Origin: Armatimonadota bacterium
GTDB taxonomy: Bacteria; Armatimonadota; Fimbriimonadia; Fimbriimonadales; Fimbriimonadaceae
NCBI GenBank assembly: GCA_025360125.1
Contig: JANYCU010000032.1
Coordinates: forward strand, 1 to 56,027
DNA: 56,027 nt
Direction of reading: 5' to 3'
Shown: positions 1 through 6,608 of the stretch, piece after piece
How positions within the stretch are numbered: the stretch's first letter is position 1
Layout of the letters: each line of letters starts with the position of its first letter
The notes under the pieces: generated by a model
What the model saw: only the letters and a program-made list of their open reading frames with translations
Told to the model about the DNA's origin: nothing
Database searches by the model: none
Position numbers and translations under genes: made by a program

Positions 1-10
1 TGGGTGCCAT

Positions 11-760
11 TTGAAAGCAGTCTCCTTTCCACTGGCTTCTCCCATTTGGATGCTTCGCATCTCCACTCCGTTCAAGGCAGAGGTCGGAGCCAGTGCCACA
101 CCAAGGTCTTTCTACTTAATTAGTTTAACCCCGCCCACGAAGTGGCTCGCCGGAGGGACGACTGGCGACCAAAAAGGTCGCTATTGCGCCAACATTGGGC
201 ATAAGCAGGACGACGAGTCTGGCCTAATCTATATGAGAGCTAGATATTATGAGCCTTCGAACGGTAGATTTATCAGTCAAGACAACAGTGGGCAAGGAAC
301 AAACTGGTACTCTTACTACTATAATCGACCCAACTGTTTAGTAGATTCTAGTGGTAACACCGCCGGGATGGAAGCAGACGACATTCTGGAAATGCTTACA
401 AGGTTCTTGGATATCTTAAAAAATGCGCACTATGATGTTGAATTCTTAAAGAAGATAACCGAGGTAGCTTTAAAAGGTATTGGAACTATTAAGCTATTTG
501 AAAAATTTAGGAAAGGCCTGGAAAATACGGCAATAGGAGCCAGTGCAGTAGGCGATTTAGCTGCCGTAGATGGTGCTGAAAATATTGCCCTTGTAGCGAA
601 GTCTGTTGAAGGCTTGTGTCGTGCAGGTTCGATAGGTTGCAAAGTGGCCGAACTTTTGACATTTGTTTCGACAGTTTGGCAAATTATGGTTTTGGTTGTG
701 CAATGTGGAGAAGAAGCCTTTGGTGGTGCAGAAGATACTCTTCTAGGAGCTCACGGTTAA
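11..760 (+). CDS. Rhs/YD-repeat protein, C-terminal end with variable tail (5' partial)
   Basis: The Rhs core signature is visible at about residues 56-116: a GRY..NIGHKQDDESGLIYMRARYYEP motif followed by GRFISQD and YSYYYNRPNCLVDSSG. This is the conserved block that closes the Rhs shell just before the variable C-terminal tail. The tail (about residues 117-249) is rich in Ala, Gly and Val, ends in a hydrophobic stretch (LLTFVSTVWQIMVLVVQ) and matches no toxin fold I know. The frame is open to the left window edge and the first start-like codon is a TTG at 11, so this is either the end of a longer gene or a displaced tail. The first ~50 residues do not look like Rhs repeats, which favours a rearranged fragment. 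In such systems the tail is usually the toxic part and the next gene its immunity protein; that role is inferred here. Confidence 0.7.
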   Translation: MKAVSFPLASPIWMLRISTPFKAEVGASATPRSFYLISLTPPTKWLAGGTTGDQKGRYCANIGHKQDDESGLIYMRARYYEPSNGRFISQDNSGQGTNWYSYYYNRPNCLVDSSGNTAGMEADDILEMLTRFLDILKNAHYDVEFLKKITEVALKGIGTIKLFEKFRKGLENTAIGASAVGDLAAVDGAENIALVAKSVEGLCRAGSIGCKVAELLTFVSTVWQIMVLVVQCGEEAFGGAEDTLLGAHG

Positions 761-763
761 AGA

Positions 764-1078
764 ATGATAGTTAACGGCGTAAATATCTTTGTTGAATGGA
801 TCGTGGTCGTTTCATACGGCATAGCTATTCTGGTGCAACTTCTTGGGGCAATGTTAAGGATTAAAATTGCACATAAGACATGGTTAATAATTTGCATTCT
901 CGTTGGTATTTTTGCGTATACAGTATTCATTTTCAAAGAATGGCCAAGTGGGAGTACTAAGATTTGGCTCCTAAATGCAGTTGGGTTATTGTTAGCATCT
1001 TCTCTATTGAATATCAGCGGTAAATCTTATAAAGCGGCGGCAGAATTCCGGAAAATTAGTAAATCGGAGAAACGTTGA
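764..1078 (+). CDS. Small polytopic membrane protein, candidate Rhs immunity protein
   Basis: A 104-aa protein starting 3 nt after the Rhs tail stop, so very probably co-translated with it. Three hydrophobic segments are visible (about residues 9-31, 39-57 and 67-85), then a basic C-terminal end (KAAAEFRKISKSEKR). Being directly behind an Rhs C-terminal tail is the standard place for a cognate immunity gene, and membrane immunity proteins go with tails that act on or cross membranes. No family was recognised. Two other proteins of the same size and layout lie at 1635-1973 and 2247-2585, although their sequences do not align obviously. Confidence 0.6.
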   Translation: MIVNGVNIFVEWIVVVSYGIAILVQLLGAMLRIKIAHKTWLIICILVGIFAYTVFIFKEWPSGSTKIWLLNAVGLLLASSLLNISGKSYKAAAEFRKISKSEKR

Positions 1079-1130
1079 AGTTCTTATGCCATGCTAATAA
1101 AGCCAAGCCAGCTAGCCCTTTGTGTGGGCC

Positions 1131-1149
1131 GACAAGTCACTGTGTGAGC
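1131..1149 (+). repeat. Junction repeat A, copy 1 of 3
   Basis: GACAAGTCACTGTGTGAGC is found exactly at 1131-1149 and 2708-2726 and with two differences at 1968-1986. Each copy lies just behind a small membrane-protein gene or its spacer. In copies 1 and 3 it is followed about 45 nt later by a second shared word, TCTGCGCAGCTG (1193 and 2771). The function is unknown; it marks the boundaries of the cassettes. Confidence 0.6.
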
Positions 1150-1255
1150 GTGGTAGTTTTAAAAATTTCCCCGGGTGGCACCGGTAGCGACGTCTGCGCA
1201 GCTGGGAGTTACCTGTGCTCAAGTGCCTGTGCAAGAAAGGTAAAACCCATTTAAC

Positions 1256-1401
1256 GTGAGCCAAGCCAACAAGAGAAAGACCCGTAAGTTCATCAATGAG
1301 TTTGGCCACTCTCACTATCTGACATTTTCCACTTACCACCGCAAGCTCTATCTCAAGAATGATCAAATCTGCTAATTGAAGGTGATATCAAATGGCGCTA
1401 G
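1256..1401 (+). pseudogene. Remnant of a REP-associated (Y1) tyrosine transposase
   Basis: A GTG at 1256 opens 39 codons reading RKFINEFGHSHYLTFSTYHR..LYLKND and stopping at 1373-1375. The pattern of basic start, then HYLTFSTYHR, then LYLKND resembles the N-terminus of the TnpA_REP/IS200-like Y1 transposase family, where full proteins run to about 150-250 aa. A one-base frame change at 1372 continues as LIEGDIKW to a stop at 1399, consistent with frameshift decay. The catalytic HUH and Tyr regions are absent. The family call rests only on a short N-terminal resemblance. Confidence 0.45.
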
Positions 1402-1464
1402 ATTGCTGAATAGGAGTTAGAATAAGCATGGTGGTAGGCACTCTCTCAGGTTTCTCACGGTTAA

Positions 1465-1635
1465 CTCTCAGCTTCGCAGGGGTCGCTAACCGTGCCACCC
1501 GCGAAGTATGGCAGCAAAACCGTTGCGAGCTTAGCCGTGCTTGCAGCATTTACATACTCTATTGTGCTGATAGGTATGCTTGTGAGCATGATGATTGAGG
1601 GCGACACCGCGTTCGATCAACCGTGGGGTAGCTAA
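1465..1635 (+). pseudogene. Orphan Rhs-type toxin tail remnant
   Basis: An open stretch of 56 codons without a plausible start ends at TAA 1633-1635. The readable part ends ...SLAVLAAFTYSIVLIGML followed by VSMMIEGDTAFDQPWGS: a hydrophobic segment with an acidic end, the same style as the end of the tail at 11-760. Its stop overlaps the ATG of the next gene by one base (TAATG), the kind of coupling expected between a tail and its partner. The upstream Rhs core is missing, so this is most likely a displaced tail that kept its partner gene. Confidence 0.5.
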
Positions 1636-1973
1636 TGGCTAAAATGACAAAATTTGTTCTGATCAGTATACATGTTGTGTCCTTTGGGCTGGGGAATTTA
1701 ATCCTATCGATTTCGGGTGGAATCTTAATCGAAAAAATACTCTCGGAATTTGGCTTACTGGTTTTGACATATGTAATTTTTGCTAGATTTGGCAAGTCTT
1801 CTATTGAAAAGCAACTGGGCATTTTGTTTTTTATGTCCGTTTTGAACCTGATAGTTTCTTTGATTTGGGTCAAATCGGCTCAAATGCAAATACTTTTTGT
1901 TCTTACAGGGCACCTACCCGTGTATTGCCTTATGCTGTTCGATCGAGCTGAGTCAAAGACAAGAATCGACTAG
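1635..1973 (+). CDS. Small polytopic membrane protein, candidate orphan immunity protein
   Basis: A 112-aa protein with three or four hydrophobic segments (about residues 7-32, 38-52, 61-78 and 84-101) and a polar end (FDRAESKTRID). Its ATG overlaps the stop of the toxin-tail remnant ending at 1635, so it would be read by coupled translation. It has the size and topology of the membrane proteins at 764-1078 and 2247-2585. An immunity role against a displaced Rhs tail is inferred from position only. Confidence 0.55.
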   Translation: MAKMTKFVLISIHVVSFGLGNLILSISGGILIEKILSEFGLLVLTYVIFARFGKSSIEKQLGILFFMSVLNLIVSLIWVKSAQMQILFVLTGHLPVYCLMLFDRAESKTRID

Positions 1974-1986
1974 TCACTGTGTGAGT
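1968..1986 (+). repeat. Junction repeat A, copy 2 of 3 (imperfect)
   Basis: GACTAGTCACTGTGTGAGT matches the copies at 1131 and 2708 at 17 of 19 positions. It overlaps the stop of the membrane-protein gene ending at 1973, so the repeat begins exactly where the cassette ends. Confidence 0.55.
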
Positions 1987-2020
1987 GACTGGTCCCCATT
2001 TCCTGACCATGTTAGACCGC

Positions 2021-2037
2021 AAGCCACTGACGTGGGC
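2021..2037 (+). repeat. Junction repeat B, copy 1 of 3
   Basis: AAGCCACTGACGTGGGC recurs at 2601-2617 (AAGTTACTGACGTGGGC) and 2691-2707 (AAGCCACTAACGTGGGC). The third copy directly abuts repeat A at 2708, so A and B may be halves of one junction sequence. Confidence 0.55.
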
Positions 2038-2207
2038 GGGGCTATTTTGTGGTACTGGCTCCGACGGCAGGCTTGGTGGGCACGGGCCTTATGTTCGTCG
2101 GGGCTGGTATGATGATACTTTCAGCCGTCTTGTGCGCAATAGACATCTACACTACATTCTTGGCAATCGAAACTGCTTATCAAACCAGCGATTTAGCAGA
2201 TATGTAG
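2031..2207 (+). pseudogene. Second orphan Rhs-type toxin tail remnant
   Basis: An open frame of 58 codons, bounded by a stop at 2028-2030 and TAG at 2205-2207, with no good start. It reads VLAPTAGLVGTGLMFVGAGM and then MILSAVLCAIDIYTTFLAIE, ending QTSDLADM. Like the other two tails it is Gly/Ala-rich and hydrophobic with an acidic end, and it lies upstream of a small membrane-protein gene (ATG at 2247, 39 nt later). An overlapping 89-codon frame in the same stretch lacks these features and is less convincing. Confidence 0.45.
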
Positions 2208-2246
2208 GGACGACGAATTTGGAATGGGTGCTGGCGGTTATAGATT

Positions 2247-2585
2247 ATGGATAGTCTCATGGATAAATTGGATACGTTAACAATTCTGTGGAGAATTTTA
2301 ATAATTGGGACTTCATCCCTCATGTTATTGACTGCAATTTTCAAGTATTTTCTTTTTAGGCAATCTGCTTGGAAACTATGGGTCAATATAGGTTTTGCAG
2401 TGCTGTCTGTGATCGTGGCGATCATATTTCGTGCTTTTAACTTATTCTTAATTCAGCTCATCTTGTGTCCAATGTTACTCGTCATAACTGAGAAGAATAT
2501 GAAGTACATAGTTGCATCGAAAGAAAGAGAACTTAGCACTAGGAGCAAAGCATTAATTGGACAGGATGAGTCACTTCGTGAATGA
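2247..2585 (+). CDS. Small polytopic membrane protein, candidate orphan immunity protein
   Basis: A 112-aa protein with hydrophobic segments at about residues 12-36, 43-62 and 64-80, then a charged C-terminal tail (EKNMKYIVASKERELSTRSK). It follows the second orphan tail remnant and precedes the densest cluster of junction repeats (2601-2726). A second in-frame ATG at 2259 is an alternative start. No family was recognised; immunity is inferred from the pattern of three similar tail-plus-membrane-protein units. Confidence 0.5.
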   Translation: MDSLMDKLDTLTILWRILIIGTSSLMLLTAIFKYFLFRQSAWKLWVNIGFAVLSVIVAIIFRAFNLFLIQLILCPMLLVITEKNMKYIVASKERELSTRSKALIGQDESLRE

Positions 2586-2690
2586 AGTACTTTTCAGGGC
2601 AAGTTACTGACGTGGGCAAGCCACTAGTAAGATTGAAATTGAATCCCTACCTGGTGGATTAGGACGCGTGCGAGCCACAGCAACTTAGGC

Positions 2691-2726
2691 AAGCCACTAA
2701 CGTGGGCGACAAGTCACTGTGTGAGC
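2691..2726 (+). repeat. Junction repeats B and A adjoining
   Basis: Repeat B (2691-2707) runs directly into an exact copy of repeat A (2708-2726). It is followed by the TCTGCGCAGCTG word at 2771 that also follows the first copy of A. Confidence 0.55.
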
Positions 2727-3177
2727 TGGGTAGAAAATTCTAAGTAAGGTGTGGCAAGTATAGGCGACCATCTGCGCAGCTGCGAGCTTAAGCAGGGACA
2801 AACGAATGACCACCGAGGACCGGGCTAATCAGGTCCAATCCAACAGGTGATATCTCCAGGCGTCTCTGCTAGGTGGATCAAGATGCTTGCAAGCCACAGG
2901 AATCACGTTGCAGAGTCGAGACAAACTGAGCCTGCGAGAAACGAGCGTCCAATTTGAGGCAAAATAATCCTGAAATATTCTGAAAAAGTAGAACAATGTC
3001 TACTATATTGACGTCTAAATTTTTATGCCTCGGCAAAATCCCAAATGCATTCATCACTCGACCTGACCGATCAACGGTTTTCCCCGCCGGAAATCGGCAT
3101 GAAAGAAGGTACCCCTGAAACCCGAAAGCCAATCTTTGGGTACGTTTTTTCTGCCCCGGAATCTTATGTGTACTTCG

Positions 3178-3271
3178 CACTCTGCGCTTCCCAGGTTTTA
3201 GGAACATTTTTTTTCGCGGCCGTTCAAATCTCCCACTCTGCACTTCCCAAGTCTTAGGAACATTTTTTTTC
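3178..3271 (+). repeat. 38-bp direct repeat pair
   Basis: Positions 3178-3215 and 3234-3271 match at 35 of 38 bases. Both run from CACTCTGC through CTTCCCA to TTAGGAACA and end in TTTTTTTTC. They are separated by 18 nt. There is no hairpin within one unit, so these are not terminators in the usual sense. Confidence 0.65.
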
Positions 3272-3302
3272 AATATCATTCACCCATCCCAACTCCAATG
3301 AA

Positions 3303-3358
3303 CTTTTCCCTTTTCCCTTTTCCCTTTTGCTGAAAGGCGAAAGGCGAAAGGCGAAAGC
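3303..3358. repeat. Microrepeat tract (TTTTCCC)n then (GAAAGGC)n
   Basis: About three TTTTCCC units are followed by TTTTGCT and then three GAAAGGC units. The two halves are partly complementary and could fold back on each other. Similar CTTTCGGCTTTCGGC strings recur between the genes at 4592-4620. Confidence 0.6.
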
Positions 3359-3568
3359 TGAAGCCTAATTTCATCGGGTATTTGTTTCACCACCCCCGCT
3401 TTTTTGATGCTGACCAATTTCAATTTGAACCCAACATCGATGTTGACCACCCACCAAAAACTTGATGGAAAGAGTCACTTTGTTCTTCGCCCTCGCCTAA
3501 AACCGAAGCTTGCCTAAATGCGAAGCATGACCCTGACCAAAAGCGAAGCATGCCCCCCGCTCTTCTTC

Positions 3569-3588
3569 ATATTCCCAAATGTGAATAT
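3569..3588. promoter_or_regulatory. Candidate ArsR-type operator upstream of the regulator
   Basis: A 20-bp imperfect palindrome with ATATTC and GAATAT arms separated by 8 bases (CCAAATGT), matching its own reverse complement at 8 of 10 positions per half. It lies 43 nt before the ATG of the ArsR-like gene. A closely similar site (16 of 20 identical) is at 13223-13242. ArsR proteins typically bind such A/T-rich interrupted palindromes, so autoregulation is a reasonable inference. Confidence 0.45.
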
Positions 3589-3616
3589 TCCCGACCCGAT
3601 TCGACCAGCCGGAGGT

Positions 3617-3622
3617 TATAAT
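3617..3622 (+). promoter_or_regulatory. -10 element of the ArsR-like gene
   Basis: A perfect TATAAT lies 9 nt before the ATG at 3632, which would give a very short or absent leader. No good -35 is seen. Confidence 0.45.
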
Positions 3623-3631
3623 TCAACCTAA

Positions 3632-4591
3632 ATGCCTCACCACATTCATGATTTGTCGAGTTCAGAAAGCGTCGGGATTTTCCGTGCCCTCGCTTCAGAG
3701 TCCCGCGCACGCATCATGGAAATGCTCGGCGAGCGAGATATGAATATCAACGAGCTAAGCGTCTCGCTTGGGCTCGCCCAACCCAGCATCACCAAGCACA
3801 TCCAAATCCTCGAAGAGGCTGGACTCGTCATCAGCGACTACCTCAGTGGAGCCCAGGGCATGCAAAAGCGCTGCCGCAAGGTCCACGACCGACTTATTGT
3901 CGACATGAGCGGCCGGGTCAAAGAAAAAGATTACGTCATCGAAATCGAGATGCCCATCGGTATGTACACAAGGGCCGAGGTCGTTCCGACGTGCGGACTG
4001 GCCACCCGCGACCGAATGGTCGGCGTCATCGATGACCCACTCGCATTCGCCTTCCCAGACCGGGCAAAAGCCGAAATTCTCTGGTCTGGCGGAGGCTATA
4101 TCGAATACAAATTCCCGAATTCTCTCCCCGTGACCAGCATCATCGAGTCGATCGAACTCATCGGTGAGGTCGCCTCCGAGGCACCCGGCTATGCTAACGA
4201 CTATCCGTCAGACATCACCCTGTGGATCAACGACGTCGAAGTCGGCACCTGGACCTCCCCCGGTGACCCGGGCGGAGAAAAGGGCCGCCTCAACCCCTCG
4301 TGGTGGCAAGACTACATGAACCAGCACGGATACCTGAAGGCGTGGCGGATCAACGACACTGGTACCTATGTTGACGGCGACAAACTGTCCGACGTTAAGG
4401 TGATCGACCTCAACGTGCACCCATGGCAGGCAACACGGGTTCGATTTGGAATTAAAAAGGACGCTCAAAACAAAGGCGGCTTTACGATTTTCGGAAAAGG
4501 GTTTGGATCGTTTGAGCAAGATTTGGTTTTGCGCATCCATCACTCAAGCAGAGGTGGAGATTTGCCGGAGTCCGTAAAGCAAGGGAAATAG
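3632..4591 (+). CDS. ArsR-family transcriptional regulator with long C-terminal domain
   Basis: A 319-aa protein. Residues ~12-80 form an ArsR-type winged helix (IFRALASESRARIMEML, then INELSVSLGLAQPSITKH as the recognition helix). Classic ArsR repressors end near 100-120 aa; this one carries ~210 further residues that look beta-rich and soluble, as in COG4189-type predicted regulators, where the extra part probably senses a ligand. No metal-binding Cys cluster is visible. It sits directly upstream of the arabinan/arabinose genes on the same strand, so I infer it responds to arabinose or an arabino-oligosaccharide. A palindrome upstream of it recurs in the GH27/prepilin intergenic region. The family call is strong; the ligand is a guess. 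Confidence 0.8.
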   Translation: MPHHIHDLSSSESVGIFRALASESRARIMEMLGERDMNINELSVSLGLAQPSITKHIQILEEAGLVISDYLSGAQGMQKRCRKVHDRLIVDMSGRVKEKDYVIEIEMPIGMYTRAEVVPTCGLATRDRMVGVIDDPLAFAFPDRAKAEILWSGGGYIEYKFPNSLPVTSIIESIELIGEVASEAPGYANDYPSDITLWINDVEVGTWTSPGDPGGEKGRLNPSWWQDYMNQHGYLKAWRINDTGTYVDGDKLSDVKVIDLNVHPWQATRVRFGIKKDAQNKGGFTIFGKGFGSFEQDLVLRIHHSSRGGDLPESVKQGK

Positions 4592-4676
4592 CTTTCGGCT
4601 TTCGGCTACTAGCTTTCAGCTGGTGGCCAAGAAGCCAAGAGTCGGTGAATCGGGGAAGCCAAGAAGCAGGGAAGTA

Positions 4677-5186
4677 ATGATTCTTTCAACGACGTTAGAT
4701 CAGGAATCTGGCTTCTCAATTAAGCTTGATGACAAAGTGCTCTTTAGGGTTGCTTCACTTCCAGAAACCTTTGCTTTTCAACCATCCGATTCCGTCACCT
4801 ACTTTATTTCAAAGGAGCCTCGCGACTTCCTTAATCGCAGTAAATACGTTCTGTCCGATGCGAAGAGGACGCAAATTGCCCGGATCACTGGTGAATTTTT
4901 TGGAGGAATAATCTTCGGTTCAAAGCTTTTCGTTGGCGAGAAGCAATATCGACTGAGGCTCAAGGCAAAACCTTTTTTCAACATTGGGATTAATAGCGAG
5001 GGTTTTCTCATTGATGAACTCGGCATCGTTATGGATTCATACCGGCCCAATGACGGAATCATGTCGATTTTTTCGGAAGGCAACGAGGTAAGGACGGCAA
5101 TCGAAGACTATGATGAACAGCAAGTGGCGATTATCGCGCTCTTACACTTCGCGCGATTTTGGAAGTGGAGAGAACAAGCGGATTGA
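4677..5186 (+). CDS. Hypothetical soluble protein, possibly tubby/LURP-one-like
   Basis: About 169 aa from the ATG at 4677; an in-frame GTG at 4623 lies in low-complexity repeat-like sequence, so I prefer the ATG, which has an AGCAGGGA ribosome site. The sequence alternates beta strands and turns (FSIKLDDKVLFRV, YVLSDAKRTQIARITG, YRLRLKA) and ends in a hydrophobic helix (VAIIALLHFARFWKW). That layout resembles the beta-barrel-plus-central-helix of tubby-like/LURP-one/scramblase-type proteins, but no diagnostic motif confirms it. There are no signal peptide or membrane anchors. It lies between the regulator and the arabinan genes; any link with them is unknown. Confidence 0.6.
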   Translation: MILSTTLDQESGFSIKLDDKVLFRVASLPETFAFQPSDSVTYFISKEPRDFLNRSKYVLSDAKRTQIARITGEFFGGIIFGSKLFVGEKQYRLRLKAKPFFNIGINSEGFLIDELGIVMDSYRPNDGIMSIFSEGNEVRTAIEDYDEQQVAIIALLHFARFWKWREQAD

Positions 5187-5239
5187 TAAAGCGAAAAGCT
5201 AATTGCTAATACTTATTCCCATTTGGCTATGAAGTAGCG

Positions 5240-5268
5240 TATAATCCGATAACCGCCTTGTGGTGGTT
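5240..5268 (+). promoter_or_regulatory. Promoter of the arabinan operon with an inverted repeat behind it
   Basis: TATAAT at 5240-5245 is a clear -10. The 13-base word TTATTCCCATTTG at 5213-5225, in the -35 region, matches the left half of the palindrome at 3569 at 10 of 13 bases. Just downstream of the -10 an inverted repeat AACCGCC (5251) / GGTGGTT (5262) could be an operator or leader hairpin. Confidence 0.4.
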
Positions 5269-5288
5269 TAAGATGATCGAAGTCGCTC

Positions 5289-6608
5289 ATGTTCACTGCC
5301 GCTCTTGCCGTCCATCTGTTTTCCATGGGGTTGCCCGTGCAGCGAACTGACGAGGGATCCATTTTCCCCGGAGACGGCTCCTACGCAGTCAACTCCGAAC
5401 ACACCCACGATCCCTGCATCGTCGAACTCGATGGCCGAACGTTCTGCTTCAGCACCGGCAACGGAGGCGGCATGAAATCGACCAAGGACTTCAAAACCTG
5501 GGACATTCATGGCCCAATCATGAAGACTCCGCCCGACTGGCTCAAAACCATGATCCCCGAACATCGCTCAATCTGGGCGCCCGACGGGGTCCGTGTCGGC
5601 AAAAAAGTTCGGATATATTACTGTGCTAGTCGATACTTTGGCGGAAACGACTCCGCAATCGGTTTCCAAGAAAACGAACACTTTGACGCCAATAAACCCA
5701 ACGAAGGTTGGACCGACCGTGGAATGGTGATCGAGAGTTCCAAAGCGAAAGGGAACCATTACAACTGCATCGACCCCGATGTCCAGATCGACCAAACGGG
5801 TCGCCATTGGATGTTCTTCGGCTCATACTATTCCGGCATCTACGTTGTCGAACTCGACCCCGAAACGGGCAAGATCAAACCCGGTAAAGAGCCCGTCTCG
5901 GTCGCATGGAACAAAGGTTCAAAGGAGAACGCGCTCGAAGGCGCGGCTGGCTGCTTTCACGACGGCTACTACTATTTGTGGGTTTCCTACGGACTCGCCG
6001 CACAGGGCGTCCGAAGCACCTACCAAGTGATGGTAGGCAGGTCAAAGACCCCCGATGGTCCGTTCCTCGACGCCAATAGCACCCCGATGACCGAAGGCGG
6101 TCACGTCAATATCCTCAAAACCTCGCCGCCGATGTTCTCGCCTGGCCATAACGAAGTGATGCACCACAGCGACGGCAGATGGATGATGAGCTACCACTTC
6201 TACGATGGGCGAAAATTCTGGACGGGCGACAAATGGGGCATGCCCCGGCTCCAAGTACGCGAATTCCTTTGGTCACCCGACGGCTGGCCGCTGCCAGGTC
6301 TCCCCGTAGAGTTCACCAACCAAGTCAAACTCAAGGATCACAACTCTCCCGCCGGAAAATGGCTCCACCAAGCTGACTTTACCAATGTCGAAGTGATCAC
6401 CCTCACTCCTGACGGAGTCATTGAATCCGGAAAGCGGCGCGGGAAATGGGAAGTCAAAGGAGACTCCCTCCTGATGAAGTGGCCCAAAATCGACGACGAA
6501 AAAGACTTCTGGATCGACCAGCTTCAACTCGCCTACAAAGGCAACTACTACGTCGGTCGCAATCAGTCGGGCTTAGTCATTCGCGGAATTCGGAGCGAAC
6601 TGAAGTGA
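5289..6608 (+). CDS. GH43 arabinan endo-1,5-alpha-L-arabinosidase-like, secreted
   Basis: A 439-aa five-bladed beta-propeller hydrolase. GH43 catalytic residues can be assigned: general base D41 in EHTHDP, pKa-modulating D162 in NCIDPD and general acid E217 in ENALEGA. The N-terminus (FTAALAVHLFSMGLPVQ) looks like a signal peptide, though without basic residues; an in-frame stop at 5274 rules out a longer start. After residue ~355 a small beta domain with GKWLHQADF and GKWEVKGDSLLMKW resembles the lipocalin-like C-terminal domain of endo-arabinanases. It would cut alpha-1,5-arabinan outside the cytoplasm and feed the ABC transporter encoded next. Its stop overlaps the GTG of the binding-protein gene (GTGA). 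The exact GH43 subfamily is not certain. Confidence 0.85.
   Translation: MFTAALAVHLFSMGLPVQRTDEGSIFPGDGSYAVNSEHTHDPCIVELDGRTFCFSTGNGGGMKSTKDFKTWDIHGPIMKTPPDWLKTMIPEHRSIWAPDGVRVGKKVRIYYCASRYFGGNDSAIGFQENEHFDANKPNEGWTDRGMVIESSKAKGNHYNCIDPDVQIDQTGRHWMFFGSYYSGIYVVELDPETGKIKPGKEPVSVAWNKGSKENALEGAAGCFHDGYYYLWVSYGLAAQGVRSTYQVMVGRSKTPDGPFLDANSTPMTEGGHVNILKTSPPMFSPGHNEVMHHSDGRWMMSYHFYDGRKFWTGDKWGMPRLQVREFLWSPDGWPLPGLPVEFTNQVKLKDHNSPAGKWLHQADFTNVEVITLTPDGVIESGKRRGKWEVKGDSLLMKWPKIDDEKDFWIDQLQLAYKGNYYVGRNQSGLVIRGIRSELK

Larger units (their letters stand above)
2586..3568. other. Long non-coding stretch with junction repeats and simple repeats
   Basis: No convincing gene is seen here. The 5' part (2601-2790) holds further copies of junction repeats A and B, plus a word GGTGGAT..AAG....GC.AGCCACAG shared by 2652-2680 and 2870-2898. 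The middle has a 38-bp direct repeat (3178 and 3234). From 3303 there is a run of TTTTCCC units followed by GAAAGGC units, nearly complementary to each other, then copies of GCGAAGCATG near 3520 and 3542. This looks like decayed mobile or cassette DNA. Apparent frames on the minus strand here are made of the repeats. Confidence 0.6.

Noticed and set aside
1985-2254. 89-codon frame overlapping the second toxin-tail remnant
   Set aside because: Its composition lacks the hydrophobic tail pattern; the overlapping frame at 2031-2207 matches the other cassettes better.
2878-3279. 133-codon minus-strand frame
   Set aside because: Its N-terminal half is produced by the 38-bp direct repeats; basic, repetitive and without domain signals.
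3303-3358. CRISPR-like array
   Set aside because: Units of 7 bp without spacers; simple microrepeats. No CRISPR array or cas gene is seen anywhere in the window.
5251-5268. Inverted repeat behind the GH43 -10 as the main operator
   Set aside because: Not found at the other promoters of the locus; the palindrome shared by 3569 and 13223 is the better candidate. Kept only as part of the promoter entry.
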